From positions 570,501 through 634,500 of the forward strand of contig NC_016622.1 of assembly GCF_000283655.1 (NCBI RefSeq): a stretch of DNA of 64,000 nt, in the 5' to 3' direction. The translations under genes were made by a program, and so were the position numbers. This document shows, in pieces, positions 9,518 through 18,163 of this stretch (positions are counted from its first letter, which is position 1; the number at the start of each line of letters is the position of its first letter). Under the pieces are notes generated by a model, which worked only from the letters and a program-made list of their open reading frames with translations, made no database searches and was not told the origin of the DNA. This stretch comes from Azospirillum lipoferum 4B. Lineage in GTDB: Bacteria; Pseudomonadota; Alphaproteobacteria; Azospirillales; Azospirillaceae.

Positions 9518-11377
9518 TTAGAACAGACGCAGGATCGACTGCTGCGACTGGTTGGCCAGCGAGAGTGCGATGGTGCCGAGCTGCTGACGGGTCTGCAGCA
9601 TCAGCAGGCTGGCGCCTTCCTCGTTCTGGTCGGCCAGCGTCAGCTTGCTGGCGCCTTCCGTCAGCACGTCGCTGAACTCCTTGGTGAAGCTCTCGCGGGT
9701 CGTGATGATGTTCAGGTTGGTCGACAGCTGCTGCGACGCGGAGCGGATCGAAGCCTTGGCGTGATCCAGGCCGGCCACCGCCTTGTCGATGTCGGCGCGG
9801 TCCATCCAGTCGTTCTGCGCACCGTCCAGCCTCAGGCCCTGGCCGCTGGTCGACAGGTTGACCGCGGTCACGGTGATCGAGTTGGTGTTGCGCTCGTTCA
9901 ACTGGACCGTGATGTCGTTCGACGTGTTGGCGTCGGAAATCTGCTTGGTGACGATGTTGGCCGAGCAGTTGGCCGAGGCCGCCTGCTTGATCTTCGTGGC
10001 ATCGACGGCCATGCGCACGGTGCCGGTGTCGAAGGTGAAGGACTGTTCGCCTCCGGAGAGCTTGCCGTCGCCGCGGTCGTTCATGGCGTCGCGGGTGACC
10101 TGGGCGCCGTTGGAGTTGGTGACCTGGATCTGCAGGTCGACCTTCTTTTCGATGACCGAGATGCCGTTGCCCTGGTTGTTCGCCGATTCCAGCAGTTGGC
10201 GGTCGACGGTGAAGGTCACCACCGTGCCCGACGCGAAGCTTTCCGAGATCTTCTTGGTCAGCGCGTTGGTCGTGCTGGAAGTCACGGTGAAGTCGCGGGT
10301 CGTGCCGCCCGGCGTCGCGCCGGTCAGGGTGATCGTGCCGCCGGTGCCGATCGAGGCGGAGGCGACGTCCTTGCCCTGCAGGCGGCCGCTGGTGATGGCG
10401 GTGCTGATCGAGGCCTGCAGCCGGGTTGCGACGTTGACGGAGGCGGTCTGGCCGGTGGCCACGTCGCCGGAGGTCGCGGTGTAGCTGAAGGTCTGGCCTT
10501 CGACGGTGATCGAGAAGATGTCGCCTTCTTCGATGGTGCCGCTGACGTTCACCGTGGAGACCTGAGCGACGCTGGAGGTGCCGGCGGTCTGCAGCTTGGT
10601 GCTGGTCGTCTGCGTGTTGTCGAAGTAGGAGATGGTGCGGCTCTCGTTCCCGTCCGTCACGATGAAGTCGCGGGTGCGGCCGTTGGCGCCGCGGACTTCG
10701 ATCTGGACGTCGGAGAAGCTGCCCAGCGTGCTGGACATCGTGCCCGACAGCTTCAGGCCGACGAAGCCGTGCGCATTCTCGGCCTTGGCGATGTCGGCGG
10801 CCTTGCCTTCGACCGAACCGTCACCCTTGATGCGGATCGCATAGGTGTCGGGGGCGATGACGTTGGTGACGCGGGCGTTGTCGACGCCGACGATGGTGTT
10901 GACGGCGGCACGGGACTCGCTGGTGCTGTCCATGCTCATGCCGTTGCCGTTGATCAGGTTCTTGCCCTGATAGCCGCTGTCGGCGGCCAGCTTGTCGATC
11001 TGGTTCTTCAGTGTGTTGAACTGGGCGGCCAGCGACTTGCGGGTGGCCACGGAGGCGGCGTCGTTGCCCAGGGCGGCGTAGGCCGCGGTGGTCAGGCCCT
11101 TGGCCTGGTCGACCATGGCATCGATCGAGGTCAGGCCCTTGTCGGCGGCCTGGATCGTGCTGATCGACTGACCCATCGCGTCCTTCAGCGAGGTCAGGTC
11201 GCCGGCGCGCTGGTTCAGGCCCTTGGCGGCGAAGAAGGAGGTGGGACCATCCAGAGCCGAGTTGATCTTGTTGCCCGTCGACAGGATGTTCTGCTTCTTG
11301 TCGATTTGCGACTGCGTGTTCTGCAGCTGCAGCAGGTTCGTGCGCATCGAGGCGGTCAGGGTCACATTTCCGGCCAT
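9518..11377 (-). CDS. Flagellin with large central variable domain
   Basis: This 619-residue flagellin is the filament subunit. The N-terminal domain is canonical, with NLLQLQNTQSQIDKKQNILS followed by the heptad-rich D0/D1 helices. The C-terminus, TRQQLGTIALSLANQSQQSI, is the matching D1/D0 helix. Between them, residues of about 180-500 form a long Thr/Ser/Val-rich beta domain. At 619 residues it is far longer than minimal flagellins of about 280 residues and resembles polar flagellins of the Azospirillum type. A single cysteine, residue 471, is unusual for flagellin. The ATG is preceded by a strong AGAAGGAGA ribosome site. Transcription probably starts at the sigma54-like element at 11459. 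The glycosyltransferase operon nearby may modify it. Confidence 0.95.
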   Translation of the reverse strand: MAGNVTLTASMRTNLLQLQNTQSQIDKKQNILSTGNKINSALDGPTSFFAAKGLNQRAGDLTSLKDAMGQSISTIQAADKGLTSIDAMVDQAKGLTTAAYAALGNDAASVATRKSLAAQFNTLKNQIDKLAADSGYQGKNLINGNGMSMDSTSESRAAVNTIVGVDNARVTNVIAPDTYAIRIKGDGSVEGKAADIAKAENAHGFVGLKLSGTMSSTLGSFSDVQIEVRGANGRTRDFIVTDGNESRTISYFDNTQTTSTKLQTAGTSSVAQVSTVNVSGTIEEGDIFSITVEGQTFSYTATSGDVATGQTASVNVATRLQASISTAITSGRLQGKDVASASIGTGGTITLTGATPGGTTRDFTVTSSTTNALTKKISESFASGTVVTFTVDRQLLESANNQGNGISVIEKKVDLQIQVTNSNGAQVTRDAMNDRGDGKLSGGEQSFTFDTGTVRMAVDATKIKQAASANCSANIVTKQISDANTSNDITVQLNERNTNSITVTAVNLSTSGQGLRLDGAQNDWMDRADIDKAVAGLDHAKASIRSASQQLSTNLNIITTRESFTKEFSDVLTEGASKLTLADQNEEGASLLMLQTRQQLGTIALSLANQSQQSILRLF

Positions 11378-11458
11378 GGTCCTAGTCTCCTTCTGAGGCT
11401 GTCCCCGCCCTCGGTCATTTGACCGGCGAGGCAACGTGCGTTTTCCTGACACCACTGT

Positions 11459-11475
11459 TTCAAGCGCCGTGCCAA
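11459..11475 (-). promoter_or_regulatory. Candidate sigma54 (-24/-12) promoter of flagellin
   Basis: On the minus strand this reads TTGGCACGGCGCTTGAA. It has a perfect -24 element (TTGGCACG) and the correct 10-bp interval, but the -12 dinucleotide is GA in place of GC. The predicted start leaves a leader of about 70 bases before the flagellin ATG. The same variant occurs upstream of the chemoreceptor at 47 kb. Confidence 0.45.
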
Positions 11476-11478
11476 CTG

Positions 11479-11501
11479 CAGTGATGTGCCATAAGTCACT
11501 G
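11479..11501. promoter_or_regulatory. Dyad upstream of flagellin promoter
   Basis: CAGTGA at 11479-11484 and TCACTG at 11496-11501 form perfect 6-bp arms around an 11-base centre. It lies immediately upstream of the candidate flagellin promoter and could be an activator site. The function is not established. Confidence 0.3.
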
Positions 11502-11574
11502 ATCTGCTTATGAAATAAAAATAGGCCGGCAAAAAGGGCAGGGTTGGGACGGCCCCGGCCGGCGGGAGGCCCGA

Positions 11575-11595
11575 AAAAGATTCCCGGAATCTTTT
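11575..11595. promoter_or_regulatory. 21-bp perfect interrupted palindrome in flagellin/ridA divergent region
   Basis: The arms AAAAGATTCC and GGAATCTTTT flank a single central C. A loop of one base cannot form a good RNA hairpin, so a binding site for a dimeric regulator is more likely. It sits in the 365-bp divergent region between flagellin and ridA, about 150 bp before the ridA start; the rest of that region shows nothing else I can name. Confidence 0.35.
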
Positions 11596-11742
11596 GCCGG
11601 TGACGGACGGTTCTGCCGATGTGGCCGGCGGTAAGAATCTTCCCACCGCCTTGCAGACGCGGCTATGGTCTGGCTCCAAACCGCGTCCCAAACATCGAAC
11701 GCATGGCCCCATTCGGGCCACAGCAGGGAAGGGAGAAGCATC

Positions 11743-12210
11743 ATGACCGGTCGGATCGACGCGCGCCTGGCGGAGCTGGGCATCGAATTGCCGCAGGCTG
11801 CCGCCCCGGTGGCGGCCTATGTGCCCTACACCCGTTCGGGCAATACCCTCTACATCTCGGGTCAGGTCACCGTCTGGAACGGCGAGCGCAAGTTCGTCGG
11901 CAAGGTCGGCCAGGATTTCACGGTGGAGCAGGGCAAGGAAGCCGCACGCCTGTGCGCGCTGAACATCCTGGCCCAGGCCAGGGCCGCTCTGGGCGGCGAC
12001 CTGGACCGCGTCACCCGCGTGCTGCGGCTGGGCGGCTTCGTCAACTCCGGCCCGGACTTCCACGATCATCCGCTGGTGATCAACGGCGCTTCGGAACTGA
12101 TGCGCGATGTCTTCGGCGAGGCCGGCCAGCATGCCCGCGCCGCGGTCGGCGCCCCGTCGCTGCCCGGCAACGTCGCGGTCGAGGTCGACGCCATCCTGGA
12201 AGTGGCCTGA
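11743..12210 (+). CDS. RidA family protein (YjgF/YER057c/UK114)
   Basis: This 155-residue protein belongs to the RidA-like subfamily that starts with an extended N-terminal segment (RLAELGIELPQAAAPVAAYV). Typical core segments are GNTLYISGQV, the central AARLCALNILAQ helix, VTRVLRLGGFVNSGPDF, and the C-terminal GAPSLPGNVAVEVDAI. True RidA enzymes hydrolyse reactive enamines and imines and have an Arg in the RPAVGV-type motif; here the corresponding segment reads ARAAVGAPSLP, which still carries Arg nearby. The exact activity is uncertain. The ATG has an AGGGAAGGGAG purine-rich site upstream. Confidence 0.9.
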   Translation: MTGRIDARLAELGIELPQAAAPVAAYVPYTRSGNTLYISGQVTVWNGERKFVGKVGQDFTVEQGKEAARLCALNILAQARAALGGDLDRVTRVLRLGGFVNSGPDFHDHPLVINGASELMRDVFGEAGQHARAAVGAPSLPGNVAVEVDAILEVA

Positions 12211-12298
12211 TCCGCTTCACGACAGCCCTGACGGCAGCGCCTTGCCGCAACACGGCATCGGGCTTACCTCCTTGCCATCGGTTCAGGGAGACGCATGA

Positions 12299-13462
12299 AT
12301 GCCCGACGGCAACGATGCCATCACCTTCAAGGTTCTGACCGGAATCGGCGAGGCGGACCAGCAGGGCTGGGACGCCTGCGCCGGTTCCGGCAACCCGTTC
12401 CTGTCCCACGCCTTCCTCCTGGCGCTGGAGGACTCGGGTTCGGCGGCCGGGAAGTCCGGCTGGCAGCCCAGCCATCTCGCCGCCTATGACGGCTCCGGCC
12501 GGATGGTGGGCGCAGTGCCCGCCTATCTGAAGAGCCACTCCTACGGCGAATACGTCTTCGACCATGCCTGGGCCAACGCCTATGAGCGGGCCGGCGGCAG
12601 CTATTACCCCAAGCTGCAGGTGGCGGTTCCCTTCACGCCGGTGCCGGGCCCCCGGCTGCTGGTGGCGCCGGGGCCGCAGGCCGATGCGGTCGCCGATGCG
12701 CTGGTCGCGGCGTTGGAGCAGGTGGCGGAACGCTACGGCGTCTCCTCTGCCCACGTCACCTTTCCCGAGCGCGCGGATTGGGACCGGCTGGGCAAGGCCG
12801 GCTGGCTGCAGCGGACCGGCGTGCAGTACCATTGGCACAACCGCGGCTATGGCAGCTTCGACGAATTCCTGGAGGCGCTGAACTCCCGCAAGCGCAAGGC
12901 GATCCGCAAGGAGCGGCGCGAGGTCGCCGACAGCAGCGTCCGCCTGCACACCCTGACCGGCGGCGATCTGAAGCCGGAGCATTGGGACGCCTTCCACCGC
13001 TTCTACCTGGACACCACCGACCGCAAATGGGGCGGCGGCTATCTCAACCGCCGCTTCTTCCAGCTGCTGGGCGAGACGATGGCCGACCGGGTGGTTCTGG
13101 TGATGTGCGAGGATGGCGGGGAGTGGGTGGCGGGCGCGCTGAACCTGCTGGGCGACGATGCGCTGTACGGCCGCAACTGGGGTTCGGACGGGCGCTACCG
13201 CTTCCTGCATTTCGAGGCGTGCTATTACCGCGCGCTGGATTTCGCCATCGAACGCGGGCTGGCGCGCGTCGAAGCGGGTGCGCAGGGAGAACACAAGATC
13301 CAGCGCGGCTATCTGCCGGTGCCGACCTACAGCGCCCACTGGATCGCCGATCCCGGCTTCCGCCGCGCCGTGGACCGCTATCTGGCTCAGGAGCGCCCGG
13401 CGGTGCAGGCGGAGATCGAAGCGCTGGGCGAGGAGCTGTCGCCTTACCGGCGGGAGGGCTGA
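12299..13462 (+). CDS. DUF482 / COG3146 N-acyltransferase-like protein
   Basis: A 387-residue protein of the DUF482 family, related to the FemAB/GNAT acyltransferase superfamily. Characteristic segments include PFLSHAFLLALEDSGS near residue 40, YGEYVFDHAWANAYERAGG, YYPKLQVAVPFTPVPGPRLL, the FLEALNSRKRKAIRKERR block, and ARVEAGAQGEHKIQRGYLPV near the C-terminus. The substrate is unknown; older annotations suggest peptidoglycan-related chemistry without direct support here. The start follows an AGGGAG site. It converges on the CaiB-like gene with a 3-bp gap. Confidence 0.85.
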   Translation: MPDGNDAITFKVLTGIGEADQQGWDACAGSGNPFLSHAFLLALEDSGSAAGKSGWQPSHLAAYDGSGRMVGAVPAYLKSHSYGEYVFDHAWANAYERAGGSYYPKLQVAVPFTPVPGPRLLVAPGPQADAVADALVAALEQVAERYGVSSAHVTFPERADWDRLGKAGWLQRTGVQYHWHNRGYGSFDEFLEALNSRKRKAIRKERREVADSSVRLHTLTGGDLKPEHWDAFHRFYLDTTDRKWGGGYLNRRFFQLLGETMADRVVLVMCEDGGEWVAGALNLLGDDALYGRNWGSDGRYRFLHFEACYYRALDFAIERGLARVEAGAQGEHKIQRGYLPVPTYSAHWIADPGFRRAVDRYLAQERPAVQAEIEALGEELSPYRREG

Positions 13463-13465
13463 GCG

Positions 13466-14578
13466 CTACGCCCAGCCGGCCAGCACCGCGGCGGCATCGC
13501 TTTCCCGCAAGGGCGCACGCTCCGGCGGCGGGGCGCCGTCGACGCGCAGGCCCATCAGCGTTTCGACCAGCGGCTCCGGTCCCTCCGTGACGCGGACCTG
13601 CCCGCGTGCGGCGACGTGAGGATGGGCGTGGACTTCCGCCAGTTCGGGCAGAGCCTCGAAACAGCAGTCGACCGGGTCGAGCAGGGCCTTCCACTCCGTC
13701 AGCGTCCGCGTCGCGAACAGCGCCTCCAGCTCCGCCGTCAGGGCGGTCTGGGGCAGGGGATCCTCCTGCCGGGCGATCCAGTCGGGGCGGCCGACCGCCT
13801 CGCAGAAGCCCTGCCAGAACTTGGGCTCCAGCGCCGACAGGGTGGCGAAACGTCCGTCTGCGGTGCGGTAGATGCGGTAGCAGGCAGCCCCGCCCGACAG
13901 CAGCGCCTCGGCGCGTTTCGGCATGGTGCCGCGCGCCGCCGCGGTCAGGTTCAGCCCCTGCCAGCCCAGCACCGTTTCCATGATCGACAGGTCGAGGAAG
14001 CAGCCCTGTCCCGACCGTTCCCGCCCGAACAGCGCGCCGGCCACCGCCAGCGCCGTCTGCTGGGCGGACGCGAAGTCGGCCACCGGCAGGTAGCTGATGA
14101 CCGGCCGGTCCGGCAGTCCGGAGGCGTCCAGCCCGCCGCCGACTGCCATGTAGTTCAGGTCGTGCCCGGCCCGCGTGGCATAGGGGCCGTCATAGCCCCA
14201 GCCGGACAGGCTGGCATGCACCAAGCGCGGATTGAGCTGCCGCAGCCGCTCGCGCCCCAGACCCAGCTTGTCCATCACGCCCGGCCGGTAGCTCTCGATC
14301 AGCGCATCGGCCTTCGCCAACAGCTCTTCTAGTGCCTTGCGCCCCTCCGTCGACTTCAGGTCGAGGCGGATGACGGTCTTGCCGGCGTTCAGCAGCTTGT
14401 AGGCGGCGGTGGTGCCGTCGCTGTCGGTGGGACCCAGTCGGCGCAGCGGATCGCCCGCCGGCGGCTCCACCTTCACCACCGTGGCGCCCAGGTCGCCCAA
14501 CAGCTGGGCCGCATGCGGTCCCGGCAGATACTGGCCGAGGTCGACGACGCGCAGTCCGGTCAGGAAGGGCAGGGGCAT
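13466..14578 (-). CDS. CaiB/BaiF family CoA-transferase (alpha-methylacyl-CoA racemase-like)
   Basis: This 370-residue protein is a family III CoA-transferase or racemase. The N-terminal LTGLRVVDLGQYLPGPHAAQ and LGDLGATVVKVEPPAGDP segments are typical, as is the HDLNYMAVGG segment carrying the conserved Asp, and the VADFASAQQTALAVAGALF region. At this length it is closer to alpha-methylacyl-CoA racemase than to the longer formyl-CoA transferases. The substrate is unknown. It converges on the DUF482 gene and starts upstream of a palindromic repeat. Confidence 0.88.
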   Translation of the reverse strand: MPLPFLTGLRVVDLGQYLPGPHAAQLLGDLGATVVKVEPPAGDPLRRLGPTDSDGTTAAYKLLNAGKTVIRLDLKSTEGRKALEELLAKADALIESYRPGVMDKLGLGRERLRQLNPRLVHASLSGWGYDGPYATRAGHDLNYMAVGGGLDASGLPDRPVISYLPVADFASAQQTALAVAGALFGRERSGQGCFLDLSIMETVLGWQGLNLTAAARGTMPKRAEALLSGGAACYRIYRTADGRFATLSALEPKFWQGFCEAVGRPDWIARQEDPLPQTALTAELEALFATRTLTEWKALLDPVDCCFEALPELAEVHAHPHVAARGQVRVTEGPEPLVETLMGLRVDGAPPPERAPLRESDAAAVLAGWA

Positions 14579-14619
14579 GGCGGTGCTCGCTCTTGGTTGG
14601 TGGTGGAGACTTTTGCATG

Positions 14620-14745
14620 CGATGCCCCCTCCCCATCCCTCTCCCGCTTTGCGGTGGAGGGGGCAGGAGCTTTGCGGGAGTTCAGCAAAGGACCGCGGCA
14701 GTTCCCTCTCCCTCGAAGAGGGGGAGGGTTAGGGAGGGGGCATCG
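14620..14745. repeat. Palindromic intergenic repeat, copy 1
   Basis: A 126-bp element begins CGATGCCCCCTCCC and ends GGGAGGGGGCATCG as inverted ends, with inner C-tract/G-tract hairpins. It fills most of the gap between the CaiB-like gene start and the moaA stop. Other copies lie at about 22.9, 29.2, 49.3, 52.3 and 56.4 kb. Confidence 0.75.
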
Positions 14746-14774
14746 AAGCGAGCGGCCTCACGCTGCCTGAACCC

Positions 14775-15815
14775 TCACCCCCCCGTCACGCTCATATGCC
14801 GCCCGACGGCCGGACCCTGGTGGCGGCGGTCGATGATGAAGTCGTGGCCCTTGGGCTTGCGGGTGATGGCCTCGCGCACCGCGTCGATCAGCGGGCCGTC
14901 CTCGTCGCTGATGCGCAGCGGCGTGCGCAGGTCGGCGGCGTCCTCCTGGCCCAGGCACATGTACAGCGTGCCGGTGCAGGTCAGCCGCACGCGGTTGCAG
15001 CTTTCGCAGAAGTTATGGGTCAGCGGCGTGATGAAGCCGACGCGCTGGCCGGTCTCCTCCACCCGCACATAACGGGCGGGGCCGCCGGTGCGGTGGTCGC
15101 TCTCGGTCAGGGTCCAGCGCTTCTGCAACTCCGCCTTCAGCATGGTCAGCGGCCAATACTGGTCCATGCGGGCACCCTCGCCGATGTCGCCCATCGGCAT
15201 CACCTCGATGAAGGTCAGGTCGAAGCCCTGCTCGCCGCACCAGGCCACCAGCCGGTGGACCTCGTCGTCGTTGACGCCCTTCAGCGCCACCGTGTTGATC
15301 TTGATCTTCAGCCCGGCGTCCTTGGCCGCCTGGATGCCGCCCAGGATCTTGTCCAGCTTGCCCCAGCGGGTGATGGCCTGGAACTTGTGCGGGTCCAGCG
15401 TGTCGAGCGACACGTTGATCCGCCGCACCCCCGCCTCGTACAGCCCGGCCGCATGCTTGAACAGCATGGTGCCGTTGGTGGTCAGCGTCAGCTCGTCCAG
15501 GTCGCCCGACTGGATGTGGCGGCCGAGCGAGCGGATCAGCCGCATCACGTCGCGCCGCACCAGCGGCTCGCCGCCGGTCAGCCGCAGCTTGCGCGTGCCC
15601 AGCTTCACGAAGGCGCTGCACAGCCGGTCCAGCTCCTCCAGCGTCAGCACCTCCGCCTTGGGCAGGAAGCTCATGTCCTCCGCCATGCAATAGACGCAGC
15701 GAAGGTCGCAGCGGTCGGTCACCGACACGCGCAGATACTCCACCTTCCGGCCGAACGGGTCGATCAGCGGGGCGGTGGCGGCTGGCGATTGGGCTTCGGA
15801 CACGGGATCGATCAT
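14775..15815 (-). CDS. moaA: GTP 3',8-cyclase MoaA (molybdenum cofactor biosynthesis)
   Basis: This 346-residue radical SAM enzyme catalyses the first step of molybdopterin synthesis, GTP to 3',8-cyclo-7,8-dihydro-GTP. The radical-SAM cysteines are in CDLRCVYC, followed by [13 protein letters not shown]. The second cluster's cysteines are in [19 protein letters not shown]. The protein ends in the conserved double glycine (SVTGG) required by MoaA. The start at MIDPVSEAQ was chosen because the extension further upstream is low-complexity. It supplies cofactor for the formate dehydrogenase in the same neighbourhood, where mobA is also encoded. Confidence 0.96.
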   Translation of the reverse strand: MIDPVSEAQSPAATAPLIDPFGRKVEYLRVSVTDRCDLRCVYCMAEDMSFLPKAEVLTLEELDRLCSAFVKLGTRKLRLTGGEPLVRRDVMRLIRSLGRHIQSGDLDELTLTTNGTMLFKHAAGLYEAGVRRINVSLDTLDPHKFQAITRWGKLDKILGGIQAAKDAGLKIKINTVALKGVNDDEVHRLVAWCGEQGFDLTFIEVMPMGDIGEGARMDQYWPLTMLKAELQKRWTLTESDHRTGGPARYVRVEETGQRVGFITPLTHNFCESCNRVRLTCTGTLYMCLGQEDAADLRTPLRISDEDGPLIDAVREAITRKPKGHDFIIDRRHQGPAVGRHMSVTGG

Positions 15816-15852
15816 CGGTGGACTCCACGGGCGGCCGCTGGCGGGCCGCCAC

Positions 15853-15883
15853 AGTATATGTTCGCTACACATACGATGCGCAA
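15853..15883 (-). promoter_or_regulatory. Possible sigma70 promoter of moaA
   Basis: On the minus strand, TTGCGC and TATACT are separated by 19 bp, about 40 bases upstream of the moaA ATG. The spacing is two bases over optimum, so this is tentative. Confidence 0.25.
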
Positions 15884-15948
15884 CGATCGCAGGAGCGTAT
15901 TCCACATCACGGTATGCCGACTTTGACGGCGATCAAGAGTTCCCGGCG

Positions 15949-18003
15949 TCACATAAGCTTTTGTCGCACGGCCGCCAGTTGTGCTTCCCGCTGAGCTTCC
16001 TCGCGTTCGCGCAGGTCGTCGTCGGTGGTGCGGGGCATCGGCGGGCGGCCCAGGGCGAAGGGGTCGTTGCCGCGCTCGAACTGGTCGCGGACGCGGCAGT
16101 CCTCGCACATGCGGATGCGGTTGGCGGCCTCCGGCGTCGCGAACATCGAATGCTTGCCCGCCAGCGTCGTCACGATCTTCTCGATCGCCGACTTGGCGGC
16201 GAAGGGCTTGCCGCAGGAGACGCAGCAGAAGGGCTCCTCCTCCTTGATCACCGCCGCACCGCGCGCCCGGTCGCGGAAATCGATCTCCGGCACCAGGGAG
16301 ATGACCTTCTCCGGACAGGTGGTCTTGCACAGGCCGCACTGCACGCAGGCATCCTGGGCGAAGGACAGCATCGGCTTGTCGGCATTGTCGAGCAGCGCCC
16401 CGGTGGGGCAGGCGCCGACGCAGGACAGGCAGAGCGTGCAGCCCTCCACATCCACCGACACCCGGCCGAAGGGGGCGCCCGGCGGCAGCGGCAGCACCTC
16501 CACCGGGGCGGGGGCGACCTTGTGCAGGTGGCGCAGCGCCAGCATGGTCACGGTGCGCTTCGGCCCCATCGGCAGGAACATCCCGGCCTCGACCGGGTCG
16601 GCCGGCAGGGCCCAAAGCTCGTCCGCCACCGCGTCGGGGTCGGCGGCGTCGATCACCGCCACCCGGCCGGAGCCGTAGCCGAGACCGCTGAAGGCGGCCT
16701 CCGCCAGCCCGACCTGCGAGGCCAGCCCGGCGGTCTCCCCCTCATTCTCCGGCCCGGTCAGGACGCGGACATGGGTGCAGCCATAGGCGAGCGCCAGCGC
16801 GAACAGGTCGAAGCCGACCTGCGTCACCTCGTGCAGGGCGAAGGGCAGCACGCGGGCCGGCAGGCCGCGGCCGTGCCGGGACATCATGCCGACCAGTTCG
16901 TCGCCATGGCGCGGGTCGTGGATCAGCAGCGCCGGGGCGACGCCGCCGGCCTTGCGGTAGGTGGTCAGCAGCGTGCGCAGCCGCTCATACACGGTGATGG
17001 CCGGCGGCAGGGCGTAGGTGGCGGCCCCGGTCGGGCAGACCGCGGCGCAGGATCCGCAGCCGGCGCAGACATGCGGGTCGATGGCCACATGGTCGCCGTT
17101 CGGCGTCACCGCGCCGGTTGGACAGACGTCGAGGCAGCGGGTGCAACCGGTCTTGCGGCTGCGCGAATGGGCGCAGAGATCGGCCTTGAAGTCGACGAAG
17201 CGCGGCTTCTCGAACTCGCCGACCAGATCGGCGATCTCCAGCAGGGCTTTCGCCACATCCACCGGGCTGTCGGGATCGGGGCGGATATAGCCGTCGCGGC
17301 GCTTGTGGTCGGGGAACAGCGGCGTCCCGCCGGTCAGGTCGAGGATCAGGTCGCAGCGGGCCGACGCCCCCTGCCGCACCGGCTCGAACCCCAGCGTTCC
17401 GCGCGAGGAGGGCAATGCCGGGGCATAATCGTCCACCACGATCTCGAAGGCGCCGACCCAACCGCGCCCGCTGCGGATGCGGCCGCGGAAGATCGCGACG
17501 TCCATCATCTGCGGCGGCGCGATGTCCTTGGGGTTGGTCAGCAGGATTGTGACATCCAGATGCTTCGCCAGCTGCCGCCCGGCCTCGATGGCGCGTTCGT
17601 CGGTGCCGTAGACCAGACAGGTGCCCTGGGAGGTCAGGGTCAGGGCGCCGGTCGGCGGGATCGGCAAGGCGGCCTCGGCCAGCAGGGCCGCGATCTTCGG
17701 CAGCGCCTGGGCGCCCTCGTCCGACCAGCCGGCGCGCTCGCGGATGTTGGTGAAGGTCAGCGCTGTGTCCGGCGCCACCTCCGCCGCAACCTCGCTGAAC
17801 AGCGGTGCTTCCTGCGTGCAGGCGACCAGCAGCGGCTGGCCGTTGGCAACCGCCTTCTCGAAGCGGTCGAGCTGCGCCCGGCACAGCTGGGTATGCACGG
17901 TTACGGCGCTGCCGTCGCCGCAAGCCTTGCCCAGCGCCGCACCGTCCAGCGCGATGCTGTGCGCACAGTCGCAGACGAGCACCGTCCGATCGCCGATCTT
18001 CAT
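15949..18003 (-). CDS. Multi-cluster 4Fe-4S ferredoxin of formate dehydrogenase cluster
   Basis: A 684-residue cytoplasmic protein with no signal peptide. Two pairs of [4Fe-4S] motifs are visible: around residues 287-323 (CTRCLDVCPTG, CAGCGSCAAVCPTG) and around 522-563 (CTLCLSCVGACPTG, CVQCGLCKTTCPE). A C-terminal pair of C-x-x-C units near 594-597 and 633-636 looks like a zinc-ribbon site. The long middle and N-terminal parts have only scattered cysteines. Similar proteins occur beside fdhD and fdh genes in alphaproteobacteria, which suggests electron transfer for formate oxidation or cofactor loading; the precise role is not known. The start at MKIGDRTVLV was chosen for the AGGAG about 10 bases upstream. 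Confidence 0.88.
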   Translation of the reverse strand: MKIGDRTVLVCDCAHSIALDGAALGKACGDGSAVTVHTQLCRAQLDRFEKAVANGQPLLVACTQEAPLFSEVAAEVAPDTALTFTNIRERAGWSDEGAQALPKIAALLAEAALPIPPTGALTLTSQGTCLVYGTDERAIEAGRQLAKHLDVTILLTNPKDIAPPQMMDVAIFRGRIRSGRGWVGAFEIVVDDYAPALPSSRGTLGFEPVRQGASARCDLILDLTGGTPLFPDHKRRDGYIRPDPDSPVDVAKALLEIADLVGEFEKPRFVDFKADLCAHSRSRKTGCTRCLDVCPTGAVTPNGDHVAIDPHVCAGCGSCAAVCPTGAATYALPPAITVYERLRTLLTTYRKAGGVAPALLIHDPRHGDELVGMMSRHGRGLPARVLPFALHEVTQVGFDLFALALAYGCTHVRVLTGPENEGETAGLASQVGLAEAAFSGLGYGSGRVAVIDAADPDAVADELWALPADPVEAGMFLPMGPKRTVTMLALRHLHKVAPAPVEVLPLPPGAPFGRVSVDVEGCTLCLSCVGACPTGALLDNADKPMLSFAQDACVQCGLCKTTCPEKVISLVPEIDFRDRARGAAVIKEEEPFCCVSCGKPFAAKSAIEKIVTTLAGKHSMFATPEAANRIRMCEDCRVRDQFERGNDPFALGRPPMPRTTDDDLREREEAQREAQLAAVRQKLM

Positions 18004-18163
18004 CGTCCCAAAAACTCCTGTCGCTTGGGGCTGACGCCCCTGGCCTAAGGACACTCATATGGGGGAATGCAGCGCGATGGGAACGGGAATCTTATCGGGA
18101 CCGAGTTGTCGCCGATTTCCGCGATAACAAGCTTTGCTATCGTTGGCTATCCGGAGGCGGACG

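Noticed and set aside
9452-11422. A 656-codon open frame on the plus strand across flagellin
   Set aside because: It is antisense to a canonical flagellin and reads as Gly/Val/Asp-rich sequence without motifs.
11476-11492. A second TGGCAC on the minus strand upstream of flagellin as another sigma54 promoter
   Set aside because: TGGCACATCACTGCA has only nine bases between GG and GC; the interval is essentially fixed at ten.
15775-18048. A 757-codon plus-strand frame opposite the multi-cluster ferredoxin
   Set aside because: The opposite strand has clear [4Fe-4S] motifs with a good ribosome site; this frame is His/Gln/Arg-rich shadow.
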